A stretch of 64,000 bases of DNA from Shewanella loihica PV-4 (GCF_000016065.1 NC_009092.1:1550001-1614000), one strand, 5' to 3'. Numbered from the stretch's first letter, positions 44,645 to 54,283 are shown. Numbers and translations: made by a program. Notes: generated by a model not told the origin, from the sequence alone.

Positions 44645-46885
44645 ATGTCCTTTGATGTTGATGAAGAGATACTGCAGGACTTTTTGATTGAAGCGGGCGA
44701 GATCCTTGAGCTTCTCTCTGAACAGCTGGTGGCGTTAGAAAATAACCCCGACGACACCGAACTACTCAATGCCATCTTCCGTGGATTCCATACCGTTAAA
44801 GGCGGCGCCGGCTTCCTGAGCCTGACGCCCATGGTGGATGTTTGTCACGAAGCGGAAAACACCTTCGACCTGTTGCGCACGGGTAAGCGTAGTGTCTCTG
44901 CCGAGCTGATGGATATCATTCTCCAGGCCGTCGACACCATCAACTCTATGTTTGCCGAGACCCAGGCGGGTGTCGAGCAAAGCCCTGCCGATGAAGGCCT
45001 GTTAGCTAATCTTAAATTATTGAGCTCTGGTGGCTTATTGCCATCTGAGCAGGGCGGGGCATCAGTTGAAGCCGTTGCCGAGACGCCGGCCGAACCGGCT
45101 GTCGAAATACCAGCTGACGACGGTATAGAGCTATTTGATATGCCGCTCGATGACGGTGTCGAACTGTTCGACGAGCCGGTAAGCGATGCACCCGTGACCT
45201 CTATCGCCGGAGAAGGCGATATCGATGAGATCGATGAATCTGAATTCGAAGCCCTGCTCGATGCCCTTCATGGCAGCGGTAAGGGGCCATCAAGTACGGC
45301 GCCTGCAGGTGTGGCGCCGATTCAGGCGAGCGATAGCGACGACATCACAGACGATGAGTTCGAGTCGCTGCTCGATGAACTGCATGGCTCGGGTAAATTT
45401 CAGGCCCCTTCGGCTCCTATTGCCAAGGTGCCAGAGCCGACCTCGCCGCCGGTGGACGCCGATGAGATCACCGACGATGAATTTGAAAAGCTGCTCGATG
45501 AGCTGCATGGCGCCGGTGCTGGCCCTGGCAGTGAGACAAGCAAACCAGTAGCTTCTGCCGCTAAGGCGCCAGCAGCCCCTGCGCCGAATAAAGTCGCCAC
45601 CCCGGCGCCAAGCAGCGTTAAGTCGCAACCCGTGGAGGTGCCAGCTCCTAAGCCTGTGGTGAAAGAGAAGGCTGCGGCAAAGGCGCCAGCGACCAATATG
45701 CCTCAGGCGGAAACCACAGTGCGCGTCGATACCGCGCGCCTGGATCAGATCATGAACATGGTCGGTGAGCTGGTATTGGTGCGTAACCGCCTGCTTAGCT
45801 TAGGGATTTCCCGCGATGATGAGGATATGTCTAAGGCGCTGGCCAACCTGGATCTGGTGACAGCCGATCTCCAGGGCGCGGTGATGAAGACGCGCATGCA
45901 ACCGATCAAGAAGGTCTTCGGCCGCTTCCCTCGCGTGGTGCGGGATCTGGCGCGCAGCCTGAATAAAGAGATCGATCTTCGCATGATAGGTGAAGATACG
46001 GATCTGGATAAGAACCTGGTGGAAGCCCTTGCGGATCCTTTGGTTCACTTGGTGCGTAACTCGGTTGACCATGGTATCGAGATGCCTGACGAGCGTGAAG
46101 CTAACGGCAAGTCGCGTACCGGGACTATTACCCTTTCTGCCAGTCAGGAAGGTGACCATATCCTGCTCAAGATTGAAGATGATGGCGCGGGGATGGACCC
46201 CGAGAAGCTTAAGCAGATCGCCATCAAGCGCGGCGTGCTCGATGAAGATGCTGCGGCGCGCATGTCTGATGAAGAGGCCTATAACCTTATCTTCGCCCCG
46301 GGCTTCTCTACCAAGGTGGAGATCTCCGATATTTCCGGCCGCGGCGTCGGCATGGATGTGGTGAAGACGCGTATCACTCAGTTAAACGGTACCGTGCATA
46401 TCGACTCCTTAAAAGGTAAGGGGACTTGCCTGGAGATCAAGGTGCCGCTCACCCTGGCTATTATGCCGACCCTGATGGTGGAAGTGGCTCAGCAGGTATT
46501 TGCTCTGCCGCTGTCGAGCGTTAGCGAGATCTTCCACCTGGATCTGACCAAGACCAATGTTGTCGATGGCCAGCTAACTGTGATTGTGCGGGAAAAGGCC
46601 GTGCCGCTCTTCTATCTCGAGCATTGGCTGAGTCGTAAGGCGGTGAGCTTTAAGCATGGCGACAAGCAGCACGGTCACGTGGTGATAGTGCAGCTGGGTA
46701 CCATGCAGATAGGCTTCGTGGTTGACTCCTTGATCGGTCAGGAAGAGGTAGTGATCAAGCCTCTGGGCACCTTGTTACATGGCACCCCAGGCATGGCTGG
46801 CGCGACTATTACCTCTGACGGTGGCATCGCATTGATATTAGATGTGCCCGGCTTATTGAAACATTACGCCAAGAACAAGAAATAA
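44645..46885 (+). CDS. cheA: Chemotaxis histidine kinase CheA
   Basis: A 746-residue protein. HPt domain with phosphorylated His49 (FHTVKGGAGF). A long linker (about 135-355) contains three copies of an acidic motif of type DDEFExLLDELHGSGK (residues ~195-212, 234-250, 273-292) and two copies of IELFD/VELFD. Dimerisation, ATPase (NSVDHGIEMPDEREANGKSR, DDGAGMDPEKL, SDISGRGVGMDVVK) and CheW-like domains follow. The linker probably includes the region that in Vibrio CheA binds ParP/ParC for polar placement (inference from the parC/parP neighbours). Confidence 0.96.
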   Translation: MSFDVDEEILQDFLIEAGEILELLSEQLVALENNPDDTELLNAIFRGFHTVKGGAGFLSLTPMVDVCHEAENTFDLLRTGKRSVSAELMDIILQAVDTINSMFAETQAGVEQSPADEGLLANLKLLSSGGLLPSEQGGASVEAVAETPAEPAVEIPADDGIELFDMPLDDGVELFDEPVSDAPVTSIAGEGDIDEIDESEFEALLDALHGSGKGPSSTAPAGVAPIQASDSDDITDDEFESLLDELHGSGKFQAPSAPIAKVPEPTSPPVDADEITDDEFEKLLDELHGAGAGPGSETSKPVASAAKAPAAPAPNKVATPAPSSVKSQPVEVPAPKPVVKEKAAAKAPATNMPQAETTVRVDTARLDQIMNMVGELVLVRNRLLSLGISRDDEDMSKALANLDLVTADLQGAVMKTRMQPIKKVFGRFPRVVRDLARSLNKEIDLRMIGEDTDLDKNLVEALADPLVHLVRNSVDHGIEMPDEREANGKSRTGTITLSASQEGDHILLKIEDDGAGMDPEKLKQIAIKRGVLDEDAAARMSDEEAYNLIFAPGFSTKVEISDISGRGVGMDVVKTRITQLNGTVHIDSLKGKGTCLEIKVPLTLAIMPTLMVEVAQQVFALPLSSVSEIFHLDLTKTNVVDGQLTVIVREKAVPLFYLEHWLSRKAVSFKHGDKQHGHVVIVQLGTMQIGFVVDSLIGQEEVVIKPLGTLLHGTPGMAGATITSDGGIALILDVPGLLKHYAKNKK

Positions 46886-46914
46886 CAGTTAGCGGCACAG
46901 TGAGCTATAGGATC

Positions 46915-46945
46915 AGCGTGATGCCCAGAGGCGTCACGCTTTGTT
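46915..46945 (+). terminator. Hairpin between cheA and cheB
   Basis: AGCGTGATGCC pairs with GGCGTCACGCT around a CAGA loop, followed by TTGTTT. Likely a partial terminator that lowers cheB expression relative to cheA. Confidence 0.6.
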
Positions 46946-46978
46946 TAGGCAAGGATCCTGTTGCAGATAGGAATTTGA

Positions 46979-48088
46979 ATGGCCATAAAAGTATTAGTTG
47001 TCGATGATTCAAGCTTTTTTCGTCGCCGAGTCAGTGAGATTGTCACCAAGGATGCGGAGTTAGAGGTCATAGGCACGGCGTCTAATGGCGCCGAGGCGGT
47101 CAAGTTGGCGCAGCAGTTAAAGCCACAAGTTATCACCATGGATATTGAGATGCCAGTGATGGATGGCATCAGCGCCGTGCGTGAGATCATGGCGAAGTGT
47201 CCGACCCCCATCTTGATGTTCTCATCCCTTACCCACGACGGCGCCAAGGCAACCCTGGATGCCCTGGAAGCGGGTGCGTTAGATTTTCTTCCTAAGCGAT
47301 TTGAAGATATTGCCACCAACAAGGATGAGGCGATCGCTCTGTTGCAGCAGCGCATCAAGGCGCTGGGCCGCCGCCGTGTGTTCCGCCCCATATTGCCAAG
47401 AAGTGTACCACCAAAGCCTGCGACAACAACTGCTTCTACGACGCCGACAAGAGAGATGGCGCAGCGTCCTGCAACGCGTCCGAGCGCGCCTGTTACCCGC
47501 GCCAGCGGTAAGAGATATAAGCTTTTATTGATCGGCACCTCAACCGGCGGCCCCGTTGCGCTGCAGCGGATATTGACCAAGCTGCCGGCGAACTATCCTC
47601 ATCCTATTTTGCTTATCCAGCATATGCCGGCAGCCTTTACGCCCGCCTTCGCCACGCGCTTAAATGGCCTGTGTGCCATCGAGGTGAAAGAGGCGCAAAA
47701 TGGCGATCAGCTCAGGGCAGGCTGCGCCTACCTGGCACCCGGTGGCATGCAGATGATGTTAGAGCGTGGCGGCAGCTTTGGACGCATCAAGATAGTGGCC
47801 GGTAGCATGGATATGAATTACAAGCCCTGTGTCGACATTACCTTTGCCTCGGCCTCAAAGCTGAGTGGCGGTGAGACCCTGGCCGTGGTATTGACTGGTA
47901 TGGGCGCCGATGGCCGCGAAGGGGCCAGGATGCTTAAGAATGTCGGGGCGACTATCTGGGCTCAAGATGAGGCCAGCTGCGTCGTTTACGGCATGCCACA
48001 GGCGGTGACCGCCGCCGGGATCTCCAGTCAGTCGATAGCGCTCGATGATATGGCAGAGGCCATCATTCGCGAGAGCGGACGTGGCTAG
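46979..48088 (+). CDS. cheB: Chemoreceptor glutamate methylesterase CheB
   Basis: A 369-residue protein. The receiver domain (1-120) has D55 ([13 protein letters not shown]). A Pro/Thr/Ala-rich linker of ~50 residues precedes the esterase domain with catalytic Ser in [11 protein letters not shown], His in IQHMP and Asp in [13 protein letters not shown]. CheB removes methyl groups from receptors and opposes CheR. It overlaps the next gene by 8 bases. Confidence 0.96.
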   Translation: MAIKVLVVDDSSFFRRRVSEIVTKDAELEVIGTASNGAEAVKLAQQLKPQVITMDIEMPVMDGISAVREIMAKCPTPILMFSSLTHDGAKATLDALEAGALDFLPKRFEDIATNKDEAIALLQQRIKALGRRRVFRPILPRSVPPKPATTTASTTPTREMAQRPATRPSAPVTRASGKRYKLLLIGTSTGGPVALQRILTKLPANYPHPILLIQHMPAAFTPAFATRLNGLCAIEVKEAQNGDQLRAGCAYLAPGGMQMMLERGGSFGRIKIVAGSMDMNYKPCVDITFASASKLSGGETLAVVLTGMGADGREGARMLKNVGATIWAQDEASCVVYGMPQAVTAAGISSQSIALDDMAEAIIRESGRG

Positions 48089-48704
48089 GCAGCGACAAGG
48101 CCTCAGCACCACAGTGCTGTTGCTGTTTTTTCTCTTGTTAGTTTGCTGCCTGGTGACCGGATCACTCTATCTCGACCTGAGGCATAAGAATGGCTTGCTT
48201 GAGGAGAAGGTAGCCCAGCTAGAGAAGAGTCAGGTGCTGCTGATGGTGCCCGACGAGCAGGCAAAGGCCTTGGCAGATTGGATGGAGAATAATCCAGAGT
48301 TTACTCAGTCTATCATCAAGCAGGCCGAGCCTGGCAGCCAGGTAAGAGTCGAGATTGGCCCCGACGTGCCTGAGGCGATCGCCAGGCAAGAGGCAGTTAG
48401 TCTTACAGACAGACATAGTGAACGAACCGATAGTCTCGATGAACAGACAGCTAATCTTAATGAACAGCAGGATCAGACCAGGCTAACGCCCTTGTTACCT
48501 GAGGCGGGAGCTGAAGAAGCAAGCCAGAGTGAACATCTGAGCAAGAACCAGCGCGAGCAAAAGGTGGCCAGCGCCACAGATAAGGTGACACAGGATGGTA
48601 AAACGCCATCGCAGCCGGTTAAGCTGTCAGAAGATAAAGATGGTGTTAAAGTAATAAGCCTGCCCCATGGCGGCATTCGAGTCACGACTCGCGAAGATAA
48701 TTAA
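48081..48704 (+). CDS. Membrane protein of unknown function in the che cluster
   Basis: A 207-residue protein from the GTG at 48081, overlapping the cheB stop by 8 bases (an upstream extension to 48045 lies in cheB). One membrane segment near residues 8-31 ([20 protein letters not shown]) precedes a short coiled coil ([18 protein letters not shown]). A segment [20 protein letters not shown] and a long Gln/Glu/Ser-rich tail follow. The end ([17 protein letters not shown]) may be structured. No family is recognised. Coupling to cheB and the position before parC suggest a role near the polar array. Confidence 0.75.
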   Translation: MARQRQGLSTTVLLLFFLLLVCCLVTGSLYLDLRHKNGLLEEKVAQLEKSQVLLMVPDEQAKALADWMENNPEFTQSIIKQAEPGSQVRVEIGPDVPEAIARQEAVSLTDRHSERTDSLDEQTANLNEQQDQTRLTPLLPEAGAEEASQSEHLSKNQREQKVASATDKVTQDGKTPSQPVKLSEDKDGVKVISLPHGGIRVTTREDN

Positions 48705-48750
48705 AACGATAACCTGATGGCGATACGCTCGAGGATTTAAGGGGTTTTAC

Positions 48751-49542
48751 TTGAAGATCTGGACCATAGCAAATCAAAAAGGGGGCGTGGGTAAGACGAC
48801 CACAGTGGCGAGCCTGGCTGGCGCCATGGCAAAACGGGGCAAACGAGTCTTGATGATAGACACGGATCCCCACGCATCTTTGGGCTATTACCTGGGCATA
48901 GATTCCGAAGAGGTGCCCGCCTCGCTCTATGATCTGTTTCTGAAACACAAGAACCTGAATAAAGATCAGGTGCTTGCCCATATAGTTCCCACTAAGGTGG
49001 AAGGGATAGATCTCTTGCCGGCCACCATGGCGCTGGCAACGTTGGATCGCTCGCTCGGCCATCAGGAAGGGATGGGCTTGATCCTTAAACGCCTGCTTGC
49101 CTTAGTCGCCGACCAGTACGACGTCGCCCTCATCGATTGTCCGCCGGTATTAGGTGTGTTGATGGTCAACGCCCTCGCGGCCAGCGAGCACATCATTATC
49201 CCGGTGCAGACTGAGTTTCTGGCGATCAAGGGGCTAGATCGCATGGTCAAGACCATGACGCTCATGGGGCGTTCTAAGAGCACCAACTACAGCTACACAA
49301 TCGTTCCGACCATGTACGACAGACGTACCAAGGCGTCGCCCGCCGCCCTGCAGCAGCTGGGGGAAGAGTACGGCGATGTACTTTGGCCAGATGTCATCCC
49401 TGTGGATACCAAGTTTCGTGACGCCAGCCTGGCGCACCTGCCAGCCTCGCACTACGCCAGCCATTCACGTGGTGTTAAGGCCTATGAGAGATTGCTCGAC
49501 CACCTGCTGACCAAGGAGTTTGCGCATGTCAAACTCGGTTGA
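48751..49542 (+). CDS. parC: ParA-like ATPase ParC (polar chemotaxis array positioning)
   Basis: A 263-residue protein with a TTG start behind AAGGGG. Walker A NQKGGVGKTTTVASLA at the very N-terminus, IDTDPHASLGYYLG and IDCPPVLGVLMVNAL are ParA/Soj features. In Vibrio, ParC of the che cluster takes signalling arrays to the pole and passes them to daughter cells. It overlaps the next gene by 17 bases, as expected for a ParC-ParP pair. It should not be taken for the chromosome partition ParA or for topoisomerase IV ParC. Confidence 0.9.
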   Translation: MKIWTIANQKGGVGKTTTVASLAGAMAKRGKRVLMIDTDPHASLGYYLGIDSEEVPASLYDLFLKHKNLNKDQVLAHIVPTKVEGIDLLPATMALATLDRSLGHQEGMGLILKRLLALVADQYDVALIDCPPVLGVLMVNALAASEHIIIPVQTEFLAIKGLDRMVKTMTLMGRSKSTNYSYTIVPTMYDRRTKASPAALQQLGEEYGDVLWPDVIPVDTKFRDASLAHLPASHYASHSRGVKAYERLLDHLLTKEFAHVKLG

Positions 49543-50515
49543 CGAAGCGGTCTTTAATTATTTTTCCTTGCTGCTCTCCGAGCCCGGTGAAGAGAGCGTC
49601 ACGGCCGACAAGCCTGAAGTAAAGGGCGAGCAGGCGATAGCACAAAATGGTCAAATGAGAGGCCCTGCACCTGCAGTAAAACGTCAGCCTCTTACCGAAC
49701 AGTCTAAACCGCGCCCGGTGGTCACTCAGGCTACGCCGACACCACTCAATAAGCTCGCGCTCGAGCAATTGCTGGCGCCGGTGAGTGAGATTGCTACTCA
49801 GACAGAGACTCAAACAGCAAGCAAGGTCGAGCTCAAAACGCTCGATACCAAACCTGCTAGCGTCGAAACGATGACACAAGCTGTATCGGTTCAAACGAAA
49901 TCTGAGTCGCAAGTTAAGCAAAAAATCGAAGAAAAATTAGAAACTTCGGCTAGTATTAAGCAAGAGGAAATTGTAACCGAAAAGGTCGATCTGGCCGCGG
50001 CACCACAGACGCAAACTGGCGCGACACCACCAGGGGTGACAGAGGCGCTAGTCGAGCAGCTCGACGATGAGTTTCAGGTGCTATTTTTCAAGGTGGCGGG
50101 TCTCACGTTGGCCGTGCCCTTGGTGAGCCTTGGCGGAATTGTTAAGGTGGAGCGGATCAATCACATTATGGGGCGACCGGCCTGGTATCTTGGGGTTCAG
50201 ACCCACAGGGATTCGCAACTCAATATTGTCGATTCGGGTGCCTGGGTGATGCCGGAAAAATATGATGATAAACTGGCGCAATCCGTTGATTACCAATATA
50301 TTGTACTCTTAGAGGACAGTAATTGGGGGCTGGCCTGTGAGTCGCTGGTGAATTCCGTCAGAATTTTAAAGTCAGAAGTTAATTGGCGTACCAAAGCGGG
50401 TAAACGCCCTTGGCTGGCTGGCGTCGTAAAAGAACAGATGTGCGGCATTCTACATGTGCAGGCACTGATTGAATTATTAAATTTGGGTTTAGGTAGTCAG
50501 GACTCTATTGGCTGA
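49526..50515 (+). CDS. parP: CheW-like array-integration protein ParP
   Basis: A 329-residue protein from the ATG at 49526 (a TTG two codons upstream opens the frame). Residues 1-~180 are Gln/Thr/Glu-rich and disordered. The C-terminal ~150 residues are CheW-like (FKVAGLTLAVPLVSLGGIVK, LGVQTHRDSQLNIVDSGAWV). In Vibrio, ParP inserts into the array through this domain and links CheA to ParC. cheW follows after 7 bases. Confidence 0.88.
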   Translation: MSNSVDEAVFNYFSLLLSEPGEESVTADKPEVKGEQAIAQNGQMRGPAPAVKRQPLTEQSKPRPVVTQATPTPLNKLALEQLLAPVSEIATQTETQTASKVELKTLDTKPASVETMTQAVSVQTKSESQVKQKIEEKLETSASIKQEEIVTEKVDLAAAPQTQTGATPPGVTEALVEQLDDEFQVLFFKVAGLTLAVPLVSLGGIVKVERINHIMGRPAWYLGVQTHRDSQLNIVDSGAWVMPEKYDDKLAQSVDYQYIVLLEDSNWGLACESLVNSVRILKSEVNWRTKAGKRPWLAGVVKEQMCGILHVQALIELLNLGLGSQDSIG

Positions 50516-50522
50516 GGTTAAT

Positions 50523-51017
50523 ATGGCAGATGCAAAAAACGTCGCGGCAGTTGCCGCAGGTAAAGATGATGAAGTGTTGCAGTGGGTAACCTTCCGTTTA
50601 GACAATGAAACCTATGGTATCAATGTGATGCAGGTGCAAGAGGTGCTGCGTTACACCGAAATAGCACCTGTACCTGGGGCACCTCATTATGTGCTGGGGA
50701 TCATTAACCTGCGCGGTAACGTGGTTACCGTTATCGATACCCGCTCTCGTTTTGGTTTGCCTTCTGCCGAGGTGGATGACTCTACCCGTATCGTGATCAT
50801 CGAAGCAGAGAAGCAGGTGATAGGGATTCTTGTCGACAGTGTCGCCGAAGTGGTCTATCTGCGTGGCTCAGAGATAGATAACGCGCCGAATGTGGGCACG
50901 GAAGAGAGTGCCAAGTTCATTCAAGGCGTGAGCAATCGTGATAACGAATTACTCATTCTGGTGGATCTCGATAAGTTACTCTCTGATGAAGAGTGGATGG
51001 AGTTGGCTCAGCTTTAA
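50523..51017 (+). CDS. cheW: Chemotaxis coupling protein CheW
   Basis: A 164-residue protein from the ATG at 50523, with GAGG 5 bases upstream; a TTG at 50508 is in frame but inside parP. CheW blocks: FRLDNETYGINVMQVQEVLR, VLGIINLRGNVVTVIDTRSR and ILVDSVAEVVYLRGSEIDNA. It links receptors with CheA. A strong terminator follows 49 bases after the stop. Confidence 0.97.
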   Translation: MADAKNVAAVAAGKDDEVLQWVTFRLDNETYGINVMQVQEVLRYTEIAPVPGAPHYVLGIINLRGNVVTVIDTRSRFGLPSAEVDDSTRIVIIEAEKQVIGILVDSVAEVVYLRGSEIDNAPNVGTEESAKFIQGVSNRDNELLILVDLDKLLSDEEWMELAQL

Positions 51018-51065
51018 GGGCTTAGCCGTCGACGATAGTGCATTGACGATATAGCCATTGACGAT

Positions 51066-51097
51066 AAAAAGCCGTCGCCTAGTTCGATGGCTTTTTT
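51066..51097 (+). terminator. Intrinsic terminator after cheW
   Basis: AAAAAGCCGTCG pairs with CGATGGCTTTTT around a 7-base loop, followed by further T. It ends the che transcript; the short gene after it would need read-through or its own promoter. Confidence 0.9.
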
Positions 51098-51133
51098 CGT
51101 GTTGTAAAAGGTCGAGCGTAGAAATGAAGGTTA

Positions 51134-51556
51134 ATGGAGTTGGCATTTATGATAGGCGATGAGATCTTAATCGCGGCATTACTGTATGTGGTTGCCTGTC
51201 TCGCACTGGTGCTGTATCAGCAAAAACAAACTAGCAAGCTCAGAGCCAAGATTGACGCCCTGACGCTGCTGGTTAAAGAGAACGATAGGCAGCGCGAGGC
51301 GGTTAAGCAGGAGCTACAGGAGCTGAGATCGGGCACCATAGGCGTTGGTCGCCGCATGCTCGAGCTGGAAAAGCGGGTGACCAAGCAGGAGGCGCGCATC
51401 GATGAGACGGTGGCGGATGAACCTCAGGCAAGGCTCTATACCCGAGCGATGAAGATGGTCGAACTCGGCGCCGATATCGATGAGCTGGTTAAGGAGTGTG
51501 AGCTGCCTAAGGCCGAGGCCGAACTATTGCTGCGCCTTCACGGTAAGGGGCGATAG
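51134..51556 (+). CDS. DUF2802-type membrane protein downstream of cheW
   Basis: A 140-residue protein with one N-terminal membrane segment (about 6-25, MIGDEILIAALLYVVACLAL) and a cytoplasmic coiled coil (about 30-90, KLRAKIDALTLLVKENDRQR, RRMLELEKRVTKQEARIDE). A helix-turn-helix-like end follows (AMKMVELGADIDELVKECEL, then LPKAEAELLLRLHGKGR). This layout and position fit the DUF2802 proteins that follow cheW in polar flagellates. Function unknown. AAGG lies 4 bases before the ATG. Confidence 0.78.
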   Translation: MELAFMIGDEILIAALLYVVACLALVLYQQKQTSKLRAKIDALTLLVKENDRQREAVKQELQELRSGTIGVGRRMLELEKRVTKQEARIDETVADEPQARLYTRAMKMVELGADIDELVKECELPKAEAELLLRLHGKGR

Positions 51557-51586
51557 CGCTCCTTTATTGAATTAGTTGTCTAAACA

Positions 51587-51943
51587 CTACACCTCTTGCA
51601 TGATCCTTTTGTGCATATTGTCCCAACGCTCAGGGAACTTGCCGTCCAGCATATAGACGAAGGCGATCAGTTCGGCGATGAGCAGATATAGCTCCTTGGG
51701 GATCTCTTCACCTATCTCGAGTTTTTGAAGAAAGTTACTCAAGTTGGCATCTTGATGGATATAGATGCCAGCCTCCTTGGCGATGGCGATGATCTCCTCG
51801 GCGACTAAATCCTCCCCCTTGGCTGTGATTTGCGGGGCCAACTTTCCGTCATAGCGCAGCGCCGCAGCTTGAGTGGGCCTGCGTGGTTTGTTGTCTGAAC
51901 CACCTTGTAAGTCATCTGGTTTATTGTCGTATGTGTTCATCAT
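51587..51943 (-). CDS. Free-standing FlhB C-terminal-domain-like protein
   Basis: A 118-residue soluble protein. Residues ~25-118 match the part of FlhB after the cleavage site: AAALRYDGKLAPQITAKGED parallels AVAVKYDVTKAAAPYVLAKG, and GEEIPKELYLLIAELIAFVY parallels DQEIPEGLFTAVAQVLAYVF. It lacks membrane segments and the NPTH cleavage motif. Such FlhX/YlqH-type proteins are known; FlhX can take over part of FlhB function in some species. The start overlaps the stop of the upstream FliK-like gene by one base. An alternative ATG lies one codon inside. Confidence 0.85.
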   Translation of the reverse strand: MMNTYDNKPDDLQGGSDNKPRRPTQAAALRYDGKLAPQITAKGEDLVAEEIIAIAKEAGIYIHQDANLSNFLQKLEIGEEIPKELYLLIAELIAFVYMLDGKFPERWDNMHKRIMQEV

Positions 51944-54096
51944 TAGGCCTTAATTTTTACCAAGTAGTGCTCGCCTGGTAGTAAGGAGGCGGGTACCTGA
52001 GAAACCTGGGTGCGGATCTTGTTTGGGGTTAAGCCGATTGCCTGGATCTTCTGCTCCAGACCCATGAGTCTTTGTTCGATACTGTCGAGCAGACTCTGAT
52101 CTTCTGAGGTGAAGCCCAGGTTCAAGCGCCCATCTTTAACATCTGCGTTGATCAATAGTCCAGCCTGACTCAGATTAAACTTAAGCTGCAGCCGCCAGTG
52201 GGGCGATGCGTTTTTTTCCTGCGCTTCCTGGCTGAAGTGCCCCTCAAGCTCCTCGTGCCTGTGCTCTATCATATAGGGCAGGGTAAAGTACCAGTTCGTT
52301 GACTGCGGCGTATCGCTGCTCGCCTGCTGATAGAGGGACAGGTTAGATACTAGTTTGCCAAGTGATTCGAGACCGCCGCTTTTCTCGAGTAGGCCGAGTA
52401 GCTGGCTGTTTGATGCTAGCTGCTGCAGGGTTTGTACCTGGCTTGTGGCTTTACCGCCGGCCTGGGTTTTCACCTGTCTGCCAAGGAGCAGCTGAAACAG
52501 TACCCCTATGGTGCCGGCATGGCTGGTGATATTGGCAAGACTAGATACTGGAGTTGCCGGCGCAGCGATGCCGATGAGGCTATCGAAAAGCTCCTGTTTC
52601 AATGAGCTAGGACTCGCTAACTCGGTAAGCGGCTTGGGGAAGGCGAGTGGGAGAAGCTGTTGCATCAACTGCAGCAAGTTTCGACCCTGCGCGCCTTTAG
52701 CTGCCGGCATGGCTTTATCTGCGAGTTGACCGAGCGCGAGATTCAGCCCTCTATGATTTAGCTCCATGGAATTGAGCCCTTTAGCGTTTAATGCTGCCGA
52801 TTGTGTTGTTTGGCTCATATCTGCTGATTGCGGTGCTATGCCCCTTGGCGATATTTGTCCTTCCTGTTTTCCTAAGGCGGCAAGCTGAGCCAGCGCGGCA
52901 GGGCTAGATTGCAACTGGCTGCTAGCCTTGGCGTTTCCTTGTTCACCTGATGTGGCTTGGGATATGGATTGGAGCATGGCATGGCGGACAAGCTGATCGT
53001 TAGCATCGAGCCTGATCCCTGTAACCATGGCGCTGACCCTCTGAAAGAGTTGGCTCTGATTTATTTGGGCAATATCTTTTAGCTGCTGGGTCTGGGTACT
53101 TTTAGGCTCAACAGCAGCTACTGAAGTTAGACTTGAGGCAAGCGACTTACCTGTCAGCGATCTGAAAGTCATAGCTGCCATGTCGTTGTTTTGGGCTGTT
53201 TGAAGCGGTATCTGGCTAATCTGCTGATTAGTTGATGCCTTGATTGCTGGTACTTGATTTGAAGGTGATTGATTTGCTGGTACTTGATTTGAAGCAGCCT
53301 TGTTTGGCATAAGACCTGGCCTGGGCTCACCGGCCCCCTTTGGCGTTGTTAACTCTCTGATAAGCCCATTTAACGATTCTGGGGTTAACGAGGTTTTTGC
53401 CAAGCTGTTTATTAGCTGATGGTAAGCGCTGGCTAACTCAGGTTTGCTGATAAGTGCTTGTGAAGCTTGGGATGATAGATAGAGTGCGGGGGAGCTGGTA
53501 TTGCTCAGCAGCGCCTCTTTACCCATAGGCGTCAGCAGCAGATTCACTTCTGCCAATTTAGGAGTGAGAGCCAGGGTTAACTGTCCATTATCCATGGTAA
53601 TTTTGGCTAGGTACTGACCATCAGCGATGGGAGGGCTAGGTAATCTAACCAGCTGTTGAGCGCTAAAAAACAGCTGATTTGCGGTTATTTGCACCTCACC
53701 TAAGGGGTAGCCCTGTGGGCGGTTAGCGAAGTTAGTGAGCTGGGCCAGACTTATCTGGTTGGCATTGATATAGGCAACCAGCCCTTTGGGTAAGGGTAGG
53801 GCGATAGCTTCTCCATGGGCCTGCACGGTAGCACTTAACATAGAGCTTGAATTCGCGGCGGCGCTCAATTGGGTCAATACTGTAAGACGGACGGCATCTT
53901 GTTTTAAGCTTTGCTGATCTTTGCTGTCTTGATAGGTGATAGCCAGCTCGCGATGATTGAGCCTGAGCTTGTCGCCCTGAGGAGTCGATGCTACCTCAAT
54001 CGGAATATTTTTGGCCTGAGCAGCCTTGTCTGTTTGATTGAGAAGCTCACCGCCAGATACCGCTGGGGCGGGCATGTCGATACGGGAATTACTCAA
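51943..54096 (-). CDS. FliK-like hook-length-control family protein
   Basis: A 717-residue protein. Most of it is low-complexity (Gln/Ser/Leu/Ala) with imperfect repeats such as SNQVPANQSPSNQVPA. The last ~120 residues resemble a Flg_hook domain (HWRLQLKFNLSQAGLLINAD, then SLLDSIEQRLMGLEQKIQAI). A true FliK is encoded at 30960-32666, so this is a second, divergent member. It forms a two-gene unit with the FlhB-CTD-like gene. A weak sigma-28-like sequence lies at 54152-54178 on this strand, but its spacing is off by one. Function unknown. Confidence 0.78.
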   Translation of the reverse strand: MSNSRIDMPAPAVSGGELLNQTDKAAQAKNIPIEVASTPQGDKLRLNHRELAITYQDSKDQQSLKQDAVRLTVLTQLSAAANSSSMLSATVQAHGEAIALPLPKGLVAYINANQISLAQLTNFANRPQGYPLGEVQITANQLFFSAQQLVRLPSPPIADGQYLAKITMDNGQLTLALTPKLAEVNLLLTPMGKEALLSNTSSPALYLSSQASQALISKPELASAYHQLINSLAKTSLTPESLNGLIRELTTPKGAGEPRPGLMPNKAASNQVPANQSPSNQVPAIKASTNQQISQIPLQTAQNNDMAAMTFRSLTGKSLASSLTSVAAVEPKSTQTQQLKDIAQINQSQLFQRVSAMVTGIRLDANDQLVRHAMLQSISQATSGEQGNAKASSQLQSSPAALAQLAALGKQEGQISPRGIAPQSADMSQTTQSAALNAKGLNSMELNHRGLNLALGQLADKAMPAAKGAQGRNLLQLMQQLLPLAFPKPLTELASPSSLKQELFDSLIGIAAPATPVSSLANITSHAGTIGVLFQLLLGRQVKTQAGGKATSQVQTLQQLASNSQLLGLLEKSGGLESLGKLVSNLSLYQQASSDTPQSTNWYFTLPYMIEHRHEELEGHFSQEAQEKNASPHWRLQLKFNLSQAGLLINADVKDGRLNLGFTSEDQSLLDSIEQRLMGLEQKIQAIGLTPNKIRTQVSQVPASLLPGEHYLVKIKA

Positions 54097-54283
54097 TTGT
54101 TAACCTCAAATTGATGCTCCATGAATGTCTTATTACAAAATTCAATTTGACCTATCGCTTTAGCTGAGTATCCTTAGCGATCTGAAAAGGAAAACCAAAC
54201 TGTGTAGTCTAGTATTGATACTTTATCGTCAACAATAGCTGGTGACTTTAGCCGTGTTAATACTAATTAGGAAACTAATTTAT

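Noticed and set aside
48751-49542. Chromosome or plasmid partition ParA
   Set aside because: No parB or parS-like neighbour. It lies in the che operon with a CheW-like partner, the setting of the array-positioning ParC.
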